Assembly (NCBI GenBank): GCA_963766765.1
Contig: CAVYBR010000007.1
Coordinates: 1-64,000, forward strand
DNA length: 64,000 bases
DNA from: JACCQS01 sp963766765
GTDB taxonomy: Bacteria; Actinomycetota; Actinomycetes; Mycobacteriales; Geodermatophilaceae
Direction of reading: 5' to 3'
Both the position numbers and the translations under genes were made by a program. Every line of letters starts with the position of its first letter. Position 1 is the first letter of the stretch. The notes below the pieces were generated by a model that was not told the DNA's origin, did no database searches, and worked only from the letters and a program-made list of their open reading frames with translations. Positions 36,025 to 43,769 of the stretch are shown here, piece after piece.

Positions 36025-36597
36025 CTAGTCGCCGAACAGGGTCTGGATCTGTGTGACGAAGGTGATTGCCGACAGCGTCCCGAACAGCAGGATCGACCAG
36101 CCGACGGCGCCAAGCCGAAGGCCCAGAACCCGGATCCGCTCGGGCAGGATCTTTCGGTTTTTCAGGTTGAGTAGCCCGGCATAGAGGACATCATGAAGCC
36201 GCCGACCACTGCCGAGATGACCAGAAGCACGATCGGCTGATCGAAGCCGGCGAGCAGGACAACGATCCCGATCATGACCAGGCCCACACCAGGCTCGCGT
36301 AGAGCTTGCTTTCGTTCGCGCCGCGAGCGTAGGACGTCTTGATCACATCGGCGGCCAGCCGGCTGGTGTAGTCGACTATGCCGAGCGCGGCCGCAAAGAG
36401 CGCGAACGCACCGATGCCCCAGAAGAAGTACTGGAACTAGGACCCGACCCGCTCGCCGAGGATCTCACCTTTGGTCTGGATGAACGTGATGTCGCTGGAC
36501 AGGTCCGGTCTGCCGAACACCGTTGCGAACGCGACCAGCGATGTGAACAGGATCGTGAAAAGGTGATCAGCACGAACGTGGAGAGTGCTTAGGTTGC
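36025..36597 (-). pseudogene. Nramp-type divalent metal transporter, C-terminal remnant with frame breaks
   Basis: Three minus-strand pieces join to a transporter C-terminus: HLFTILFTSLVAFATVFGRPD, then GEILGERVGS, a stop, FFWGIGAFALFAAALGIVDY, SRLAADVIKTSYARGANESK and, in another frame, IVLLVISAVVGGFM. The order resembles the last part of Nramp/MntH-like proteins. The N-terminal two thirds are absent and at least two frame changes and one stop are needed. It ends at 36025 and is cut off about 75 bp from the island's right border. Confidence 0.6.
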
Positions 36598-36623
36598 AGC
36601 TATGAGCTGGAATCTTTCGGCCG

Positions 36624-36644
36624 AATGGCACATTTATGGCACAG
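36624..36644 (+). repeat. Paired 10-mers, possible integrase arm-type sites (right)
   Basis: AATGGCACAT (36624) and TATGGCACAG (36635), same orientation, spaced 11 bp, 27 bp before the tRNA repeat. TTATGGCACAG is shared exactly with the left end (19010-19020). Confidence 0.55.
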
Positions 36645-36674
36645 CAGGACAAGCGAAAACTAAAGCCCAGGTCA

Positions 36675-36750
36675 GCCCTCGTAGCTCAGGGGATAGAGCA
36701 GTGGTTTCCTAAACCGCGTGTCGCAGGTTCGAATCCTGCCGAGGGCACCA
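36675..36750 (+). tRNA. tRNA-Arg (CCU)
   Basis: Cloverleaf: acceptor stem GCCCTCG/CGAGGGC, D arm GCTC-AGGGGATA-GAGC, anticodon stem GTGGT/ACCGC with loop TTCCTAA (anticodon CCT), T arm GCAGG-TTCGAAT-CCTGC, discriminator A and encoded CCA (36748-36750). The first 38 nucleotides plus 4 bp upstream are duplicated at 18859-18900, marking this as an integration target. Confidence 0.97.
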
Positions 36751-36757
36751 GCACGGC

Positions 36758-37249
36758 CTAACTCGCGCGTGAAATCGCGAACATGTAGCAGCCGGCCAAC
36801 ACGTTGCGGCTGTGTATATAGGACACGTCGGCTCGTTCGAAGAGCCCAGCGAGCACTGCTTCGGCGTGCCTGCCGTCCACAATCTGGTTGTCGACCTGAT
36901 TGCCGTTCGCGTCGTAGGCCCGGAACAGTTGCCTACGGCCCCGGAATCCTGCCGGGTAGCTCTCGGTCTCTGCGTACCCGGCGCAGGGGTCGGCATGGAC
37001 GAAGACCGGCCCGACCTCCGCGTACGGACCACCGATGTCGGCCGGCTGCCAGGCGATCAATATGAAGCGCTCCCCACGGTGGGCCTCCCGCAAGCAGCAG
37101 CGCAACGGAGTGCCGGTCTCGTCCTGCTCTATTTGCACGACCAACTCGTTCCCGAAGTCATCTACGCCGCGGCTACGGATGCGGTCGAGGTCCTCGGCCG
37201 GTAGCGCGGTGACCTGGAAGCGGGTCGTGAGGGTAGTCCCGGAAGTCAT
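36758..37249 (-). CDS. DUF1203 family protein
   Basis: 163 residues from the ATG at 37249. The family signature region is GYAETESYPAGFRGRRQLFRAYDANGNQVD, with a preceding GERFILIAWQPADIGGPYAEVGPVFVHADPC. Function unknown; soluble. Its stop is 8 bp from the tRNA 3' end, convergent. Probably part of the chromosomal backbone to the right of the island. Confidence 0.8.
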   Translation of the reverse strand: MTSGTTLTTRFQVTALPAEDLDRIRSRGVDDFGNELVVQIEQDETGTPLRCCLREAHRGERFILIAWQPADIGGPYAEVGPVFVHADPCAGYAETESYPAGFRGRRQLFRAYDANGNQVDNQIVDGRHAEAVLAGLFERADVSYIHSRNVLAGCYMFAISRAS

Positions 37250-37749
37250 GGTGTCCTCTCGGCTCGGCTGGGGGCACAAGCAGTGCCTGAGCGGTAGACG
37301 CCGGGCGAGCCGGATCTGTGAGATCGACCGGCAACGCGACCGTCTGTAGCCGAGGAGCGGCGCGCTCACTCTCCGAAGTTCACTACAACGAGTGAGGTGA
37401 GATTCGGTTACGCAAAAGCTCGCGGGACCCGAATGTTGCCAAAAATAGAAACTTTGCATAGATCTGAGGCAATCTGATTACGATGTGTTAGTGTCCGGAT
37501 GAACGAAGCAAGGGGTTTGTTAGCACAACGTAGTCGCCGCGGGGCGGCTGCGGAGATCCGCACCTACCGATTGGTGACCAAGCTCCGGAGAATCATTCGG
37601 GGAATCGGCGAAAACGCTCACCCAAAGTGTTCAGGACGGTGCTGCCTGCAACCACGGGGTGCAGGCATCACTGTCCGCCACATCGCTCCCGCCTCCGCCC
37701 GACGGATCACCAGCCGTGGGGTCCGCACCACCTAACGGCAAGGACCATC
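37250..37749. other. Long leader region upstream of the secreted-protein gene
   Basis: 500 bp. The left half is comparatively A+T-rich (37380-37490) and may hold divergent promoters. The right half contains GGTGCTGCCTGCAACC followed by GGGGTGCAGGCATC, which can fold on the complementary TGCCTGCA/TGCAGGCA halves, in a possible structured 5' UTR. A 78-codon frame (37499-37735) has no coding character. No known riboswitch consensus could be matched by eye. Confidence 0.4.
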
Positions 37750-38790
37750 ATGCGTTCAGGAATCCGCGAGACCTTCTCGATCAGCAAGACGGCGCTGTTC
37801 ATCGCCGCTGCCGTCCTGATCGGGACGATCACGATCGGCGCCTCGCCGGCCTCGGCGGCCCCCGCCGCCCCCGCGCCATCCGCCACTTCGGTGGCCGCTC
37901 CACCCAAGGGCCTGATGATCCAGGTCTCCTCGCTGTCGGGCTCCACGACTCCGGCCACCCTCAAGCGGTGGCTCGAGGACATCAGAATGAACCACGGCAG
38001 GTCGGCACCGGGCTACATCAACACAGTCGTCCTGCAGGACATCGCAGACCGCAACGGCGTTCTCTACACCTCCTACCTCGATGTCATCGCCCCGTACCTG
38101 CCGGGCGGCACGACGCCGATCTTCACCCGCGCGTACGTCGGGACCGTTGACCTGGCCTTCACCGGTGCCGGGTCCAAATACATCGAGGGCATCGAGAGTC
38201 CGGCATTCCGTACGGAGAACATCAACGTGTCCCGGACCGCTGCCGCAGCGTTCAAGGCTCGCTACCCCAGAGCCGCGGCCGACTGGTACATCACGTATGA
38301 GGCCAATCTGGCCGGATTCTGGGACGCCCGCATCGAAGGCGCCTACCTGACCTACATCCGCGATCTCATGACCACGCTTTCGGGGATCCGGGCCAACCGG
38401 ACTTTCCTGTGGTCGCCGGCGTTCTGGACGCAGTTCGCGGACGAGCCGGGCTGGGCGCTGCCGGACTTGCACGCGAACCTCACTGACCTGTTCACCCACT
38501 TGCCCGCGCGCCTCAGCCTGGACATCCAGGACTTCGTCGGTCAATCCGGTGGGGCCTCGTCGATGCAGAGTGCGGTCTCCTGGGTTCGCTACCTGCAGGA
38601 GAACTGGGGTCCGTACCTGCAGAAGGTGCAGATGAATGCCGAACAGTTCCGCCAGAGCGCGGACGGCAGTATCCGTACCGGCGACCCGGCCGAAGTTGCC
38701 CAACGGGAGCGGTACTACCGCAACCAGCACGTCGAGCTCGGCCCGGCGTGGGAGATCAGGTACTGGCACCAGCGGCTGTACGGAAACTGA
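37750..38790 (+). CDS. Secreted protein, DUF4434-like TIM-barrel (putative glycan-active)
   Basis: 346 residues. Signal peptide: RETFSISKTALFIAAAVLIGTITIGASPASA, cut near residue 37. The mature protein has barrel-like strands ending in acidic or aromatic residues: PKGLMIQVSSLSG, DWYITYEANLAGFW, FLWSPAFW, LSLDIQDFVGQSG and VQMNAEQF. This pattern fits DUF4434/glycoside-hydrolase-like barrels; the catalytic residues are not proven. It lies next to a processive glycosyltransferase and exosortase module encoded on the other strand, suggesting a role in the exopolysaccharide or cell envelope. A strong terminator follows. Confidence 0.65.
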   Translation: MRSGIRETFSISKTALFIAAAVLIGTITIGASPASAAPAAPAPSATSVAAPPKGLMIQVSSLSGSTTPATLKRWLEDIRMNHGRSAPGYINTVVLQDIADRNGVLYTSYLDVIAPYLPGGTTPIFTRAYVGTVDLAFTGAGSKYIEGIESPAFRTENINVSRTAAAAFKARYPRAAADWYITYEANLAGFWDARIEGAYLTYIRDLMTTLSGIRANRTFLWSPAFWTQFADEPGWALPDLHANLTDLFTHLPARLSLDIQDFVGQSGGASSMQSAVSWVRYLQENWGPYLQKVQMNAEQFRQSADGSIRTGDPAEVAQRERYYRNQHVELGPAWEIRYWHQRLYGN

Positions 38791-38807
38791 GTTCCCGCAC
38801 TTGAAGG

Positions 38808-38842
38808 AACGGCCCCGAGCGGATTGTTGGCTCGGGGCCGTT
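38808..38842. terminator. Bidirectional hairpin terminator
   Basis: Perfect 13-bp stem AACGGCCCCGAGC / GCTCGGGGCCGTT with a 9-base loop, between the convergent secreted-protein gene (ends 38790) and the glycosyltransferase gene (ends 38858). Confidence 0.85.
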
Positions 38843-38857
38843 GCCTGTGCCGACGAG

Positions 38858-40242
38858 TTACGCGGCGCGGTGGCGGCCGGCGGCGACACCCAGGATGACC
38901 CCGCCTCTGCGGTGCGGAGTTGGCGCCGCGACGTCGTCGCTTCGGGTCGTCTTGGTCCAGTCGTTGCGGCCACGGATCATCCGAGCCACCGCCCGCCAAG
39001 CTGCCAGGTAGCCGATGTAGTTCCAGATGATCATCAGATGTCCGAGTACCAGCGCCCGGCCGAGCGAGACCGCGTGGGTACGGCGCGCATAGATATAGCC
39101 GATCATCAGGTTCGGCGCGAAGGACAGTACGTACCAGAGCAGCGCGTAGGTCACGTGCCATGACCAGCCCACCAGGCCGCTAGCGAAGATTCCCTCACCT
39201 GAGCGAAGCAAAGATCTGGAAGAAGATCCACTGCTGCAGGATCGACCAGGGTAGGACGATGAGCCACGGGACCAAGAGGTAGGAAGTCACCTCGAGGATG
39301 GCCACCTCGTTCACGCTGTTCGAACGCCAGAGTTGCGGTAACAGCCGGATCGAGTCCATGTGGCCCTGGTACCAGCGGGTGCGTTGGCGCAGTAGCCGCG
39401 GCAAGGTATCGACTGCCTGTTGGTCGACGTAACCACTCGTGGTCGTGGTCACCCGGAAGCCCGCAGCGATCAGGCGCAATCCCAGGTCCAAGTCCTCGGT
39501 CAGCGATTTACTCCAGGTCTCGCCGCTGAGAGATTGCAGTGCACTGAGTCTGGTGAATTGTCCGTTGCCGCCGAGACTGACCGTGCCGCTCATCGAGCGG
39601 GCGAACTGCGACAGCGCGGAAATCATCCAGAACTCGATGTCCTGGAACTGAGCTATCAGCTTGCGCCGGTCGCGGATCCGGACGATCAGTTGTACCCCGC
39701 CGACCCGCGGGTCGGAGAACATCGCGAGCGCGGCGTCCGTCGGCGCCGGTACTGAGGCGCCCGTCGGCGTCCATGACCGCCACGATCACGTCTCTCGGGT
39801 TGAGCCCCCGCTGCGCCACGTCGTCGAGAACGATCGGGTACGCGGCATTCAGTGCCGCACCCTTGCCACACCGGGATTCGACGCCGCGGCGGCTGATCAC
39901 GATCAGCCGTTCGGGCTGTCCGCACTCCGCGGCAGCCATGCGAGCGCGTACGGCGGTCTCGTCGGAAGATCCGTCGTCGATGACGATGACCGTCGCGGCC
40001 GGCTCATTGAGCAGGCGGCGCACGGTCTTGTGGATCACCGTCTGCTCGTTGAGGCAAGGAACGAGGAAGTACAGCTCGTACGGCGTCTCGTCCTGCCCGG
40101 CAGCGGACGCTGCGGTTTCCTGGCTGTCCAGACGCTGGCCGCGTCGATGGGCCACTCGGATTCCCAGGATGAGGGTGATCACGAAGTAGGGGAGTGCCAA
40201 CGCGAGGATCACCTGCGACAACCAGCCGAAAACGTGGGTCAT
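38858..40242 (-). CDS. Membrane processive family 2 glycosyltransferase, two frameshifts
   Basis: One gene in three frames. 40242-39730: N-terminal helix LSQVILALALPYFVITLILG, FLVPCLNEQTVI, VIVIDDGSSDET, MDADGRLS (DxD). From 39722: VGGNGQFTRLSAL-like acceptor segment, TEDLDLGLRLIAAG (catalytic TED) and QRTRWYQGHMDS (QxxRW), followed by helices. From about 39211: SGLVGWSWHVTYALLWYVLSF to the stop at 38858. DxD, TED and QRTRW are the marks of cellulose/hyaluronan-synthase-like enzymes that polymerise and extrude polysaccharide. Shifts are at about 39730 and 39205. It follows the exosortase gene by 10 bp, so a common transcript is likely. Confidence 0.88.
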
Positions 40243-40252
40243 GGGATCCGCC

Positions 40253-40822
40253 TTAGCTCATTGCCCGACGGCCTGACCTGCGCCGGCCGACGAGGACAGC
40301 GGCGAAGACGAGGCCGGCAACGCAGGTGCCGGTCAGCGTCAGAAACGAACCCAAGTAGGTATGGGCGATCGTGAGTCCCGAATCAAAGCCGAATCCCTTC
40401 ACGGTCGCCGCGATCGCGGTGACCCGGCCGACGTTGACCAGCATCAGGATCGTCGCGGTGATGCCGATCGCTATGCCTGTGCGCCACGGCGAGAGCTGGC
40501 GAAGCAGCATCAGGGGGGCGGCGCCAAGAAACAGAGCCGCAAGGAGGTAGGCCACGCTGCAGTCGCTACTGAGATGGAAGATCGTTACCACGCTGTTGTT
40601 CTCGTAGATGATCAGCCGGTGGTCGACAGGCACGGCTTGGGTGATCTGGCCGGTGAACAGTTCGATTGACCGCGCGGAAAGGATCGTTTCGATCCCACGC
40701 CACGCTTGGGCGAACACCAAGAGCGAGATGCCTACCGCCATGAGCAGCAAAGCGACCAGCCGTCGCGTCCAACGGACGCGACGGCTGGCCGCGATGCTTT
40801 CTGGCCTAGAGTGCCTCGGCAC
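40253..40822 (-). CDS. Exosortase/archaeosortase-family membrane protein
   Basis: 189 residues with about five membrane helices. The proposed catalytic triad of the family is visible: Cys in SSDCSVAYLLAALFLG, Arg in LMLVNVGRVTAIAA (NxxR) and His in IAHTYLGSFLTL. Exosortases process C-terminal signals made of a short motif, a membrane helix and a basic tail, usually next to exopolysaccharide genes. The GTG start at 40822 overlaps the end of a 51-residue gene with just such a signal. Shorter than most exosortases (about 250-290 residues) but similar to compact actinobacterial or archaeal forms. Confidence 0.78.
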   Translation of the reverse strand: MPRHSRPESIAASRRVRWTRRLVALLLMAVGISLLVFAQAWRGIETILSARSIELFTGQITQAVPVDHRLIIYENNSVVTIFHLSSDCSVAYLLAALFLGAAPLMLLRQLSPWRTGIAIGITATILMLVNVGRVTAIAATVKGFGFDSGLTIAHTYLGSFLTLTGTCVAGLVFAAVLVGRRRSGRRAMS

Positions 40823-40961
40823 GCCGCCGTCCGAACCGCATCATGAGCATGCCGCCGACGAGCAGGATCAGAGCGACGACGACAAAGCCGCCGACCCCGA
40901 ACCCTGTATAGGCAAGTGCGCCACCGCTCCCGGCGCCCGTTGTGATCGCTGTTCCGTACAT
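40806..40961 (-). CDS. 51-residue peptide consisting of a sorting-signal-like C-terminus (LAYTG-TM-Arg)
   Basis: ATG at 40961, TAG at 40806. Short polar N-terminus (MYGTAITTGAGSGG), then ALAYTGFGVGGF, an uninterrupted hydrophobic helix (VVVALILLVGGMLMM) and the basic tail RFGRRRAEAL. LA-x-TG, helix and Arg tail is the tripartite form of sortase or exosortase signals, with almost no protein in front of it. The stop overlaps the exosortase start by 17 bp, so the two are translationally coupled. It lies 37 bp downstream of the ice-binding protein gene. It could be a carrier substrate, a pilot peptide or a regulator of the sortase. Confidence 0.72.
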   Translation of the reverse strand: MYGTAITTGAGSGGALAYTGFGVGGFVVVALILLVGGMLMMRFGRRRAEAL

Positions 40962-40998
40962 GTGAGTTCCTCTCGAGCTTACGTTGTGAGCGGGTTAG

Positions 40999-41898
40999 TT
41001 AGACGTGGGCGAGACGCGAGCGCCGACGGGTTACGAGTACGGCGGTCCCGGCGAGGAACCCCACAATTGCGATGGCCGATCCAGCACTTCCCAAGAGCGG
41101 TGCCATGGGGATGCCTACCTCAGGGGCGCAGCCCGGAGTGAAGATCGTGTTCTCGTCCAGCGTGACCGCAGCGTTGCGGGCCAACAACCGACCTTCGACA
41201 TCGGCACCCGTGTTGGCCGTGATCGAGGCCAGCGCCATGACGGTGCCCACGAAGTCCGTGTTGGTTCCGATCGTTGCTGACGTGCCGATCTGCCAGAACA
41301 CGCGACAGGCCTGGGCGCCACCGAGCAGCGACACAGTGCTGTTCGAGGCGGTGGTCAGGGTGGACCCGATCTGAAAGATGAACACTGCATCGGGGTTGCC
41401 CTCGGCATCGAGGGTCAGGGTGCCCGTCAGCTGCGCCGAGGTGTTGTAGCAGTAGACGCCGGTGAGCAGGGTTGGCCCGCCGAGGTCAGCACCGCTGAGA
41501 TTGGCGTCGCAGGCGCGGCCGGCGGCATCGTTGTAAGCGATCACCAAGTCGGCTTGAGCATTGGACGCCGGTCCATCGGTGATGTGAATCGACCCTGGCG
41601 GCAGAACGGCGCCCGGCGGGAAGCCGGTCACCGCCGAGCCTGGGCTGACACCGAGGTTGCCGCCATCCGCGTCAGCCGAGCTGACGGTGGTCGGGCCGGT
41701 GTTGGTGACTGTGGAGCCAGCGAGGACCGAGAAGTCCCCGGCGGTCCCCATCGTGATCTCGGCGTCGAGCGCACTGGCCGACGTGGCAGGTTGCAGGAGA
41801 AGAAACGCGGTGGTCACCAAGGCGGTCGCCGCGCCGAAGCGCAGCCGCTTCCCGCCGTGACCGGCGATGGTGCCTAGGATGGGTGGAGCGGGGGTCAT
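40999..41898 (-). CDS. Secreted ice-binding protein (DUF3494) with C-terminal membrane anchor
   Basis: 299 residues. N-terminal signal region (LRFGAATALVTTAFLLLQPATSASA). The DUF3494 beta-solenoid carries conserved blocks GTAGDFSVLAGSTVTNTGPTTV, NLGVSPGSAVTGFPPG, QADLVIAYNDAAGR, PDAVFIFQIGSTLTT, RVFWQIGTSATIGT and FVGTVMALASITANTGA. The C-terminus is MAPLLGSAGSAIAIVGFLAGTAVLV followed by TRRRSRLAHV, a membrane helix with basic tail like a sorting signal but without LPxTG. DUF3494 proteins bind ice or act as adhesins. It leads a minus-strand operon into the LAYTG peptide, exosortase and glycosyltransferase, so it is a likely client of that machinery. Confidence 0.88.
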   Translation of the reverse strand: MTPAPPILGTIAGHGGKRLRFGAATALVTTAFLLLQPATSASALDAEITMGTAGDFSVLAGSTVTNTGPTTVSSADADGGNLGVSPGSAVTGFPPGAVLPPGSIHITDGPASNAQADLVIAYNDAAGRACDANLSGADLGGPTLLTGVYCYNTSAQLTGTLTLDAEGNPDAVFIFQIGSTLTTASNSTVSLLGGAQACRVFWQIGTSATIGTNTDFVGTVMALASITANTGADVEGRLLARNAAVTLDENTIFTPGCAPEVGIPMAPLLGSAGSAIAIVGFLAGTAVLVTRRRSRLAHV

Positions 41899-42216
41899 CG
41901 GATACTGCTTCCCCCCGACCGACTCACCGCCTTGGGGATCGCGCAGCGATCAGCCAGGGAGTTCGGTTTTTCCGTCGGGACCTAAAGACTTGCGCGGTCG
42001 GCCAATTCTTGACCGGTGTGTTACTTGCCCCGGCGGCTCCGGTTGGAGCCGCTTGCAGTCGTGTCGCATCGCGCCGACGCGAAGAATTCTGTCGGAGCGT
42101 GACTGCGGGCTCACACAACGTAGGCTTACGGGTCAAGCAATGTCAATAACTAGGTGTGAACGTTCGATTACGGATAGCTTTGAAGTTGAGTGTTTGACGA
42201 TCGAGTGAGCGCAGGG
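41899..42216. other. Intergenic region upstream of the ice-binding protein gene
   Basis: 318 bp between the cbbX stop and the ice-binding protein start, which is read away from cbbX on the same strand. It includes a lower-G+C block near 42130-42200 suited to a promoter, and a GC-rich hairpin CGGCTCC-AACC-GGAGCCG around 42034-42051. No gene. Confidence 0.5.
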
Positions 42217-43188
42217 CTAGTCCGCATCGCCCGACTCTTCGAAGACTCGGCTGCTGAGGAAGTCCTCGGGCTCCAGGCGCATGAGCTGGTCTCTCGTGGT
42301 GGGCGCGGAGGACTCCAGGACCCGGTTGGCATGCCGCAGTCGAGCTCGTTCGATGGCGTTGCGAATGCTGCGGGCGTTGGCGAAGCGGGGCTGCTCCCGG
42401 CGCCGGCCCACGTACTCCGCGAAGATCTCCTCGGTCTCCGGTGCGAAGGTGTAGCCCTCGCCCCCGACCATCAGGCGCCCGATCTCCTCGAGTTCCTGGA
42501 CTGAGAAGTCCGGAAAGTCGATGTGGTGGGCCACCCGTGAACTCATCCCCGGATTCGACGCGAAGAAGGAGTCCATCCGGTCCTTGTAGCCAGCCAGGAT
42601 CACGACGATGTCCTCGCGCTGGTTTTCCATCACCTGCAGCAGGATCTCGATGGCTTCCTGTCCGTAGTCACGCTCGTTCTCCGCGCGATAGAGGTAGTAG
42701 GCCTCGTCGATGAACAGGACGCCGCCCATCGCCTTCTTGAGCACGTCCTTGGTCTTGGGAGCGGTGTGCCCGACGTATTGGCCGACCAGGTCGTCCCGGG
42801 TCACGGCGACGAGATGTCCGCGGCGCAGGTAGCCGAGCCGGTGCAGCAGCTCCGACATCTGCAAGGCGACTGTTGTCTTGCCGGTGCCTGGGCTGCCGGT
42901 GAAGCTCATGTGCAGATTCGGCCGGGACGTGGACAGCCCGAACTTCCGGCGCGCGTTGTCGACGAGTAGCAACGCGGAGATCTCCCGAATCCGCTGCTTG
43001 ACCGGAGCCAGTCCGACCAACTCGGTGTCCAGTGATTTCAGGATCTCATCGACGCCCGACTTCTCGAACTCCGAGGCAAGATCCAACTCGGCGTCGGCGG
43101 GCAACAACTCCGAATCCTCGTCGGGTGCCTCTTCTGGGCGACCCGGGCGCGGCATACCGAAGCCCAGGCGCTCATTGTCCTCACTCAC
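42217..43188 (-). CDS. cbbX: CbbX, red-type RuBisCO activase (AAA+)
   Basis: 323 residues. AAA+ core: Walker A TGSPGTGKTTVA, Walker B GGVLFIDEAYYLY, sensor and arginine-finger region VVILAGYKDRMDSFFASNPGMSSR. Family-specific features are the N-terminal SGVDEILKSLDTELVGLAPVKQRI and the pore-loop-like GQYVGHTAPKT. CbbX hexamers remodel inhibited red-type form I RuBisCO by pulling on the large-subunit C-terminus, using ATP and RuBP. It lies downstream of cbbL and cbbS on the same strand, as in proteobacterial cbbLSX operons. The 65-residue acidic N-terminal extension (PEEAPDEDSELLPADAELD) is somewhat longer than usual. This frame is intact, unlike those of cbbL and cbbS. Confidence 0.93.
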   Translation of the reverse strand: MSEDNERLGFGMPRPGRPEEAPDEDSELLPADAELDLASEFEKSGVDEILKSLDTELVGLAPVKQRIREISALLLVDNARRKFGLSTSRPNLHMSFTGSPGTGKTTVALQMSELLHRLGYLRRGHLVAVTRDDLVGQYVGHTAPKTKDVLKKAMGGVLFIDEAYYLYRAENERDYGQEAIEILLQVMENQREDIVVILAGYKDRMDSFFASNPGMSSRVAHHIDFPDFSVQELEEIGRLMVGGEGYTFAPETEEIFAEYVGRRREQPRFANARSIRNAIERARLRHANRVLESSAPTTRDQLMRLEPEDFLSSRVFEESGDAD

Positions 43189-43346
43189 GACGACATGACG
43201 CCCTCCGGGCGTGTGTTCGCTCCGCTCCGAACGACCGCCTCGTGCGCTGCGCGCACCGGGAGGTCCGCTCCTCCCTCGCTGGCGCTCGCTCGATGCTCCC
43301 GCCCTCTCGGCGATGCTCGTTCCTCGCTGCGATGCTCACTCACGGG

Positions 43347-43766
43347 TTAGCTCGTATACCTCTCGCCGACCGGACGCTCGACGGCGTACGCGTGCGTGGT
43401 GTACGCGATGCGGCGGTCGGGGCCCTCGGCGCGATCCAAACGCATGCCCGGCTCGTTCGTCGGCCGCTGCACGATGAATGACAGGGCGGTCGACTGCCGG
43501 CCGAGCGGGGCGTCGTAGGCGCTCAGCTTGATGTAGTGCTCGGGATAGGCTGTCGGCACTCGTTGATCTCCTTAGCACCCCGGCCGATCCTTGAGATCGA
43601 ACATCGGCAGCCCCCACATCTCCCAGTAGATGTTTCGCGGGTGCGGGTCGTCGGTGTACTCGACGGACAGCGGCCACTCGTTGTCCAGGCAGTACTGGAC
43701 CTGCTCGGTGATCTCGTCGTCGGTGAAGTCCGGCAGGTAGGAGAAGGTGCCGTGGGTGAGGCGCAT
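43347..43766 (-). CDS. cbbS: RuBisCO small subunit (red-type form I), internal indels
   Basis: 139 residues after repair, starting MRLTHGTFSYLPDFTDDEI at 43766. Then WEMWGLPMFDLKD, an apparent stop at about 43575, and TAYPEHYIKLSAYDA through NEPGMRLDRAEG to the stop at 43347. Both pieces are in the same frame. Adding three single bases (after CGG, in AGG, and before ACAGCC) restores DRAGVLREINECR, the conserved linker of this family. The long C-terminal extension (TTHAYAVERPVGERY) is the beta-hairpin typical of red-type small subunits. It lies just downstream of cbbL. Confidence 0.9.
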
Positions 43767-43769
43767 GTC

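Noticed and set aside
37560..37700. Candidate c-di-GMP or c-di-AMP riboswitch in the leader of the secreted-protein gene, and a similar idea upstream of the ice-binding protein gene (41900-42180)
   Set aside because: Short hairpins and phrases such as GGGGAATCGG or GGGGCAAG occur, but the conserved core positions of GEMM or ydaO elements cannot be matched by eye. A covariance-model search (Infernal/Rfam) would be decisive.
37499..37735. Small plus-strand ORF (78 codons) upstream of the secreted-protein gene
   Set aside because: No ribosome-binding site or homology, and it lies in the long leader region. More likely untranslated or promoter sequence.
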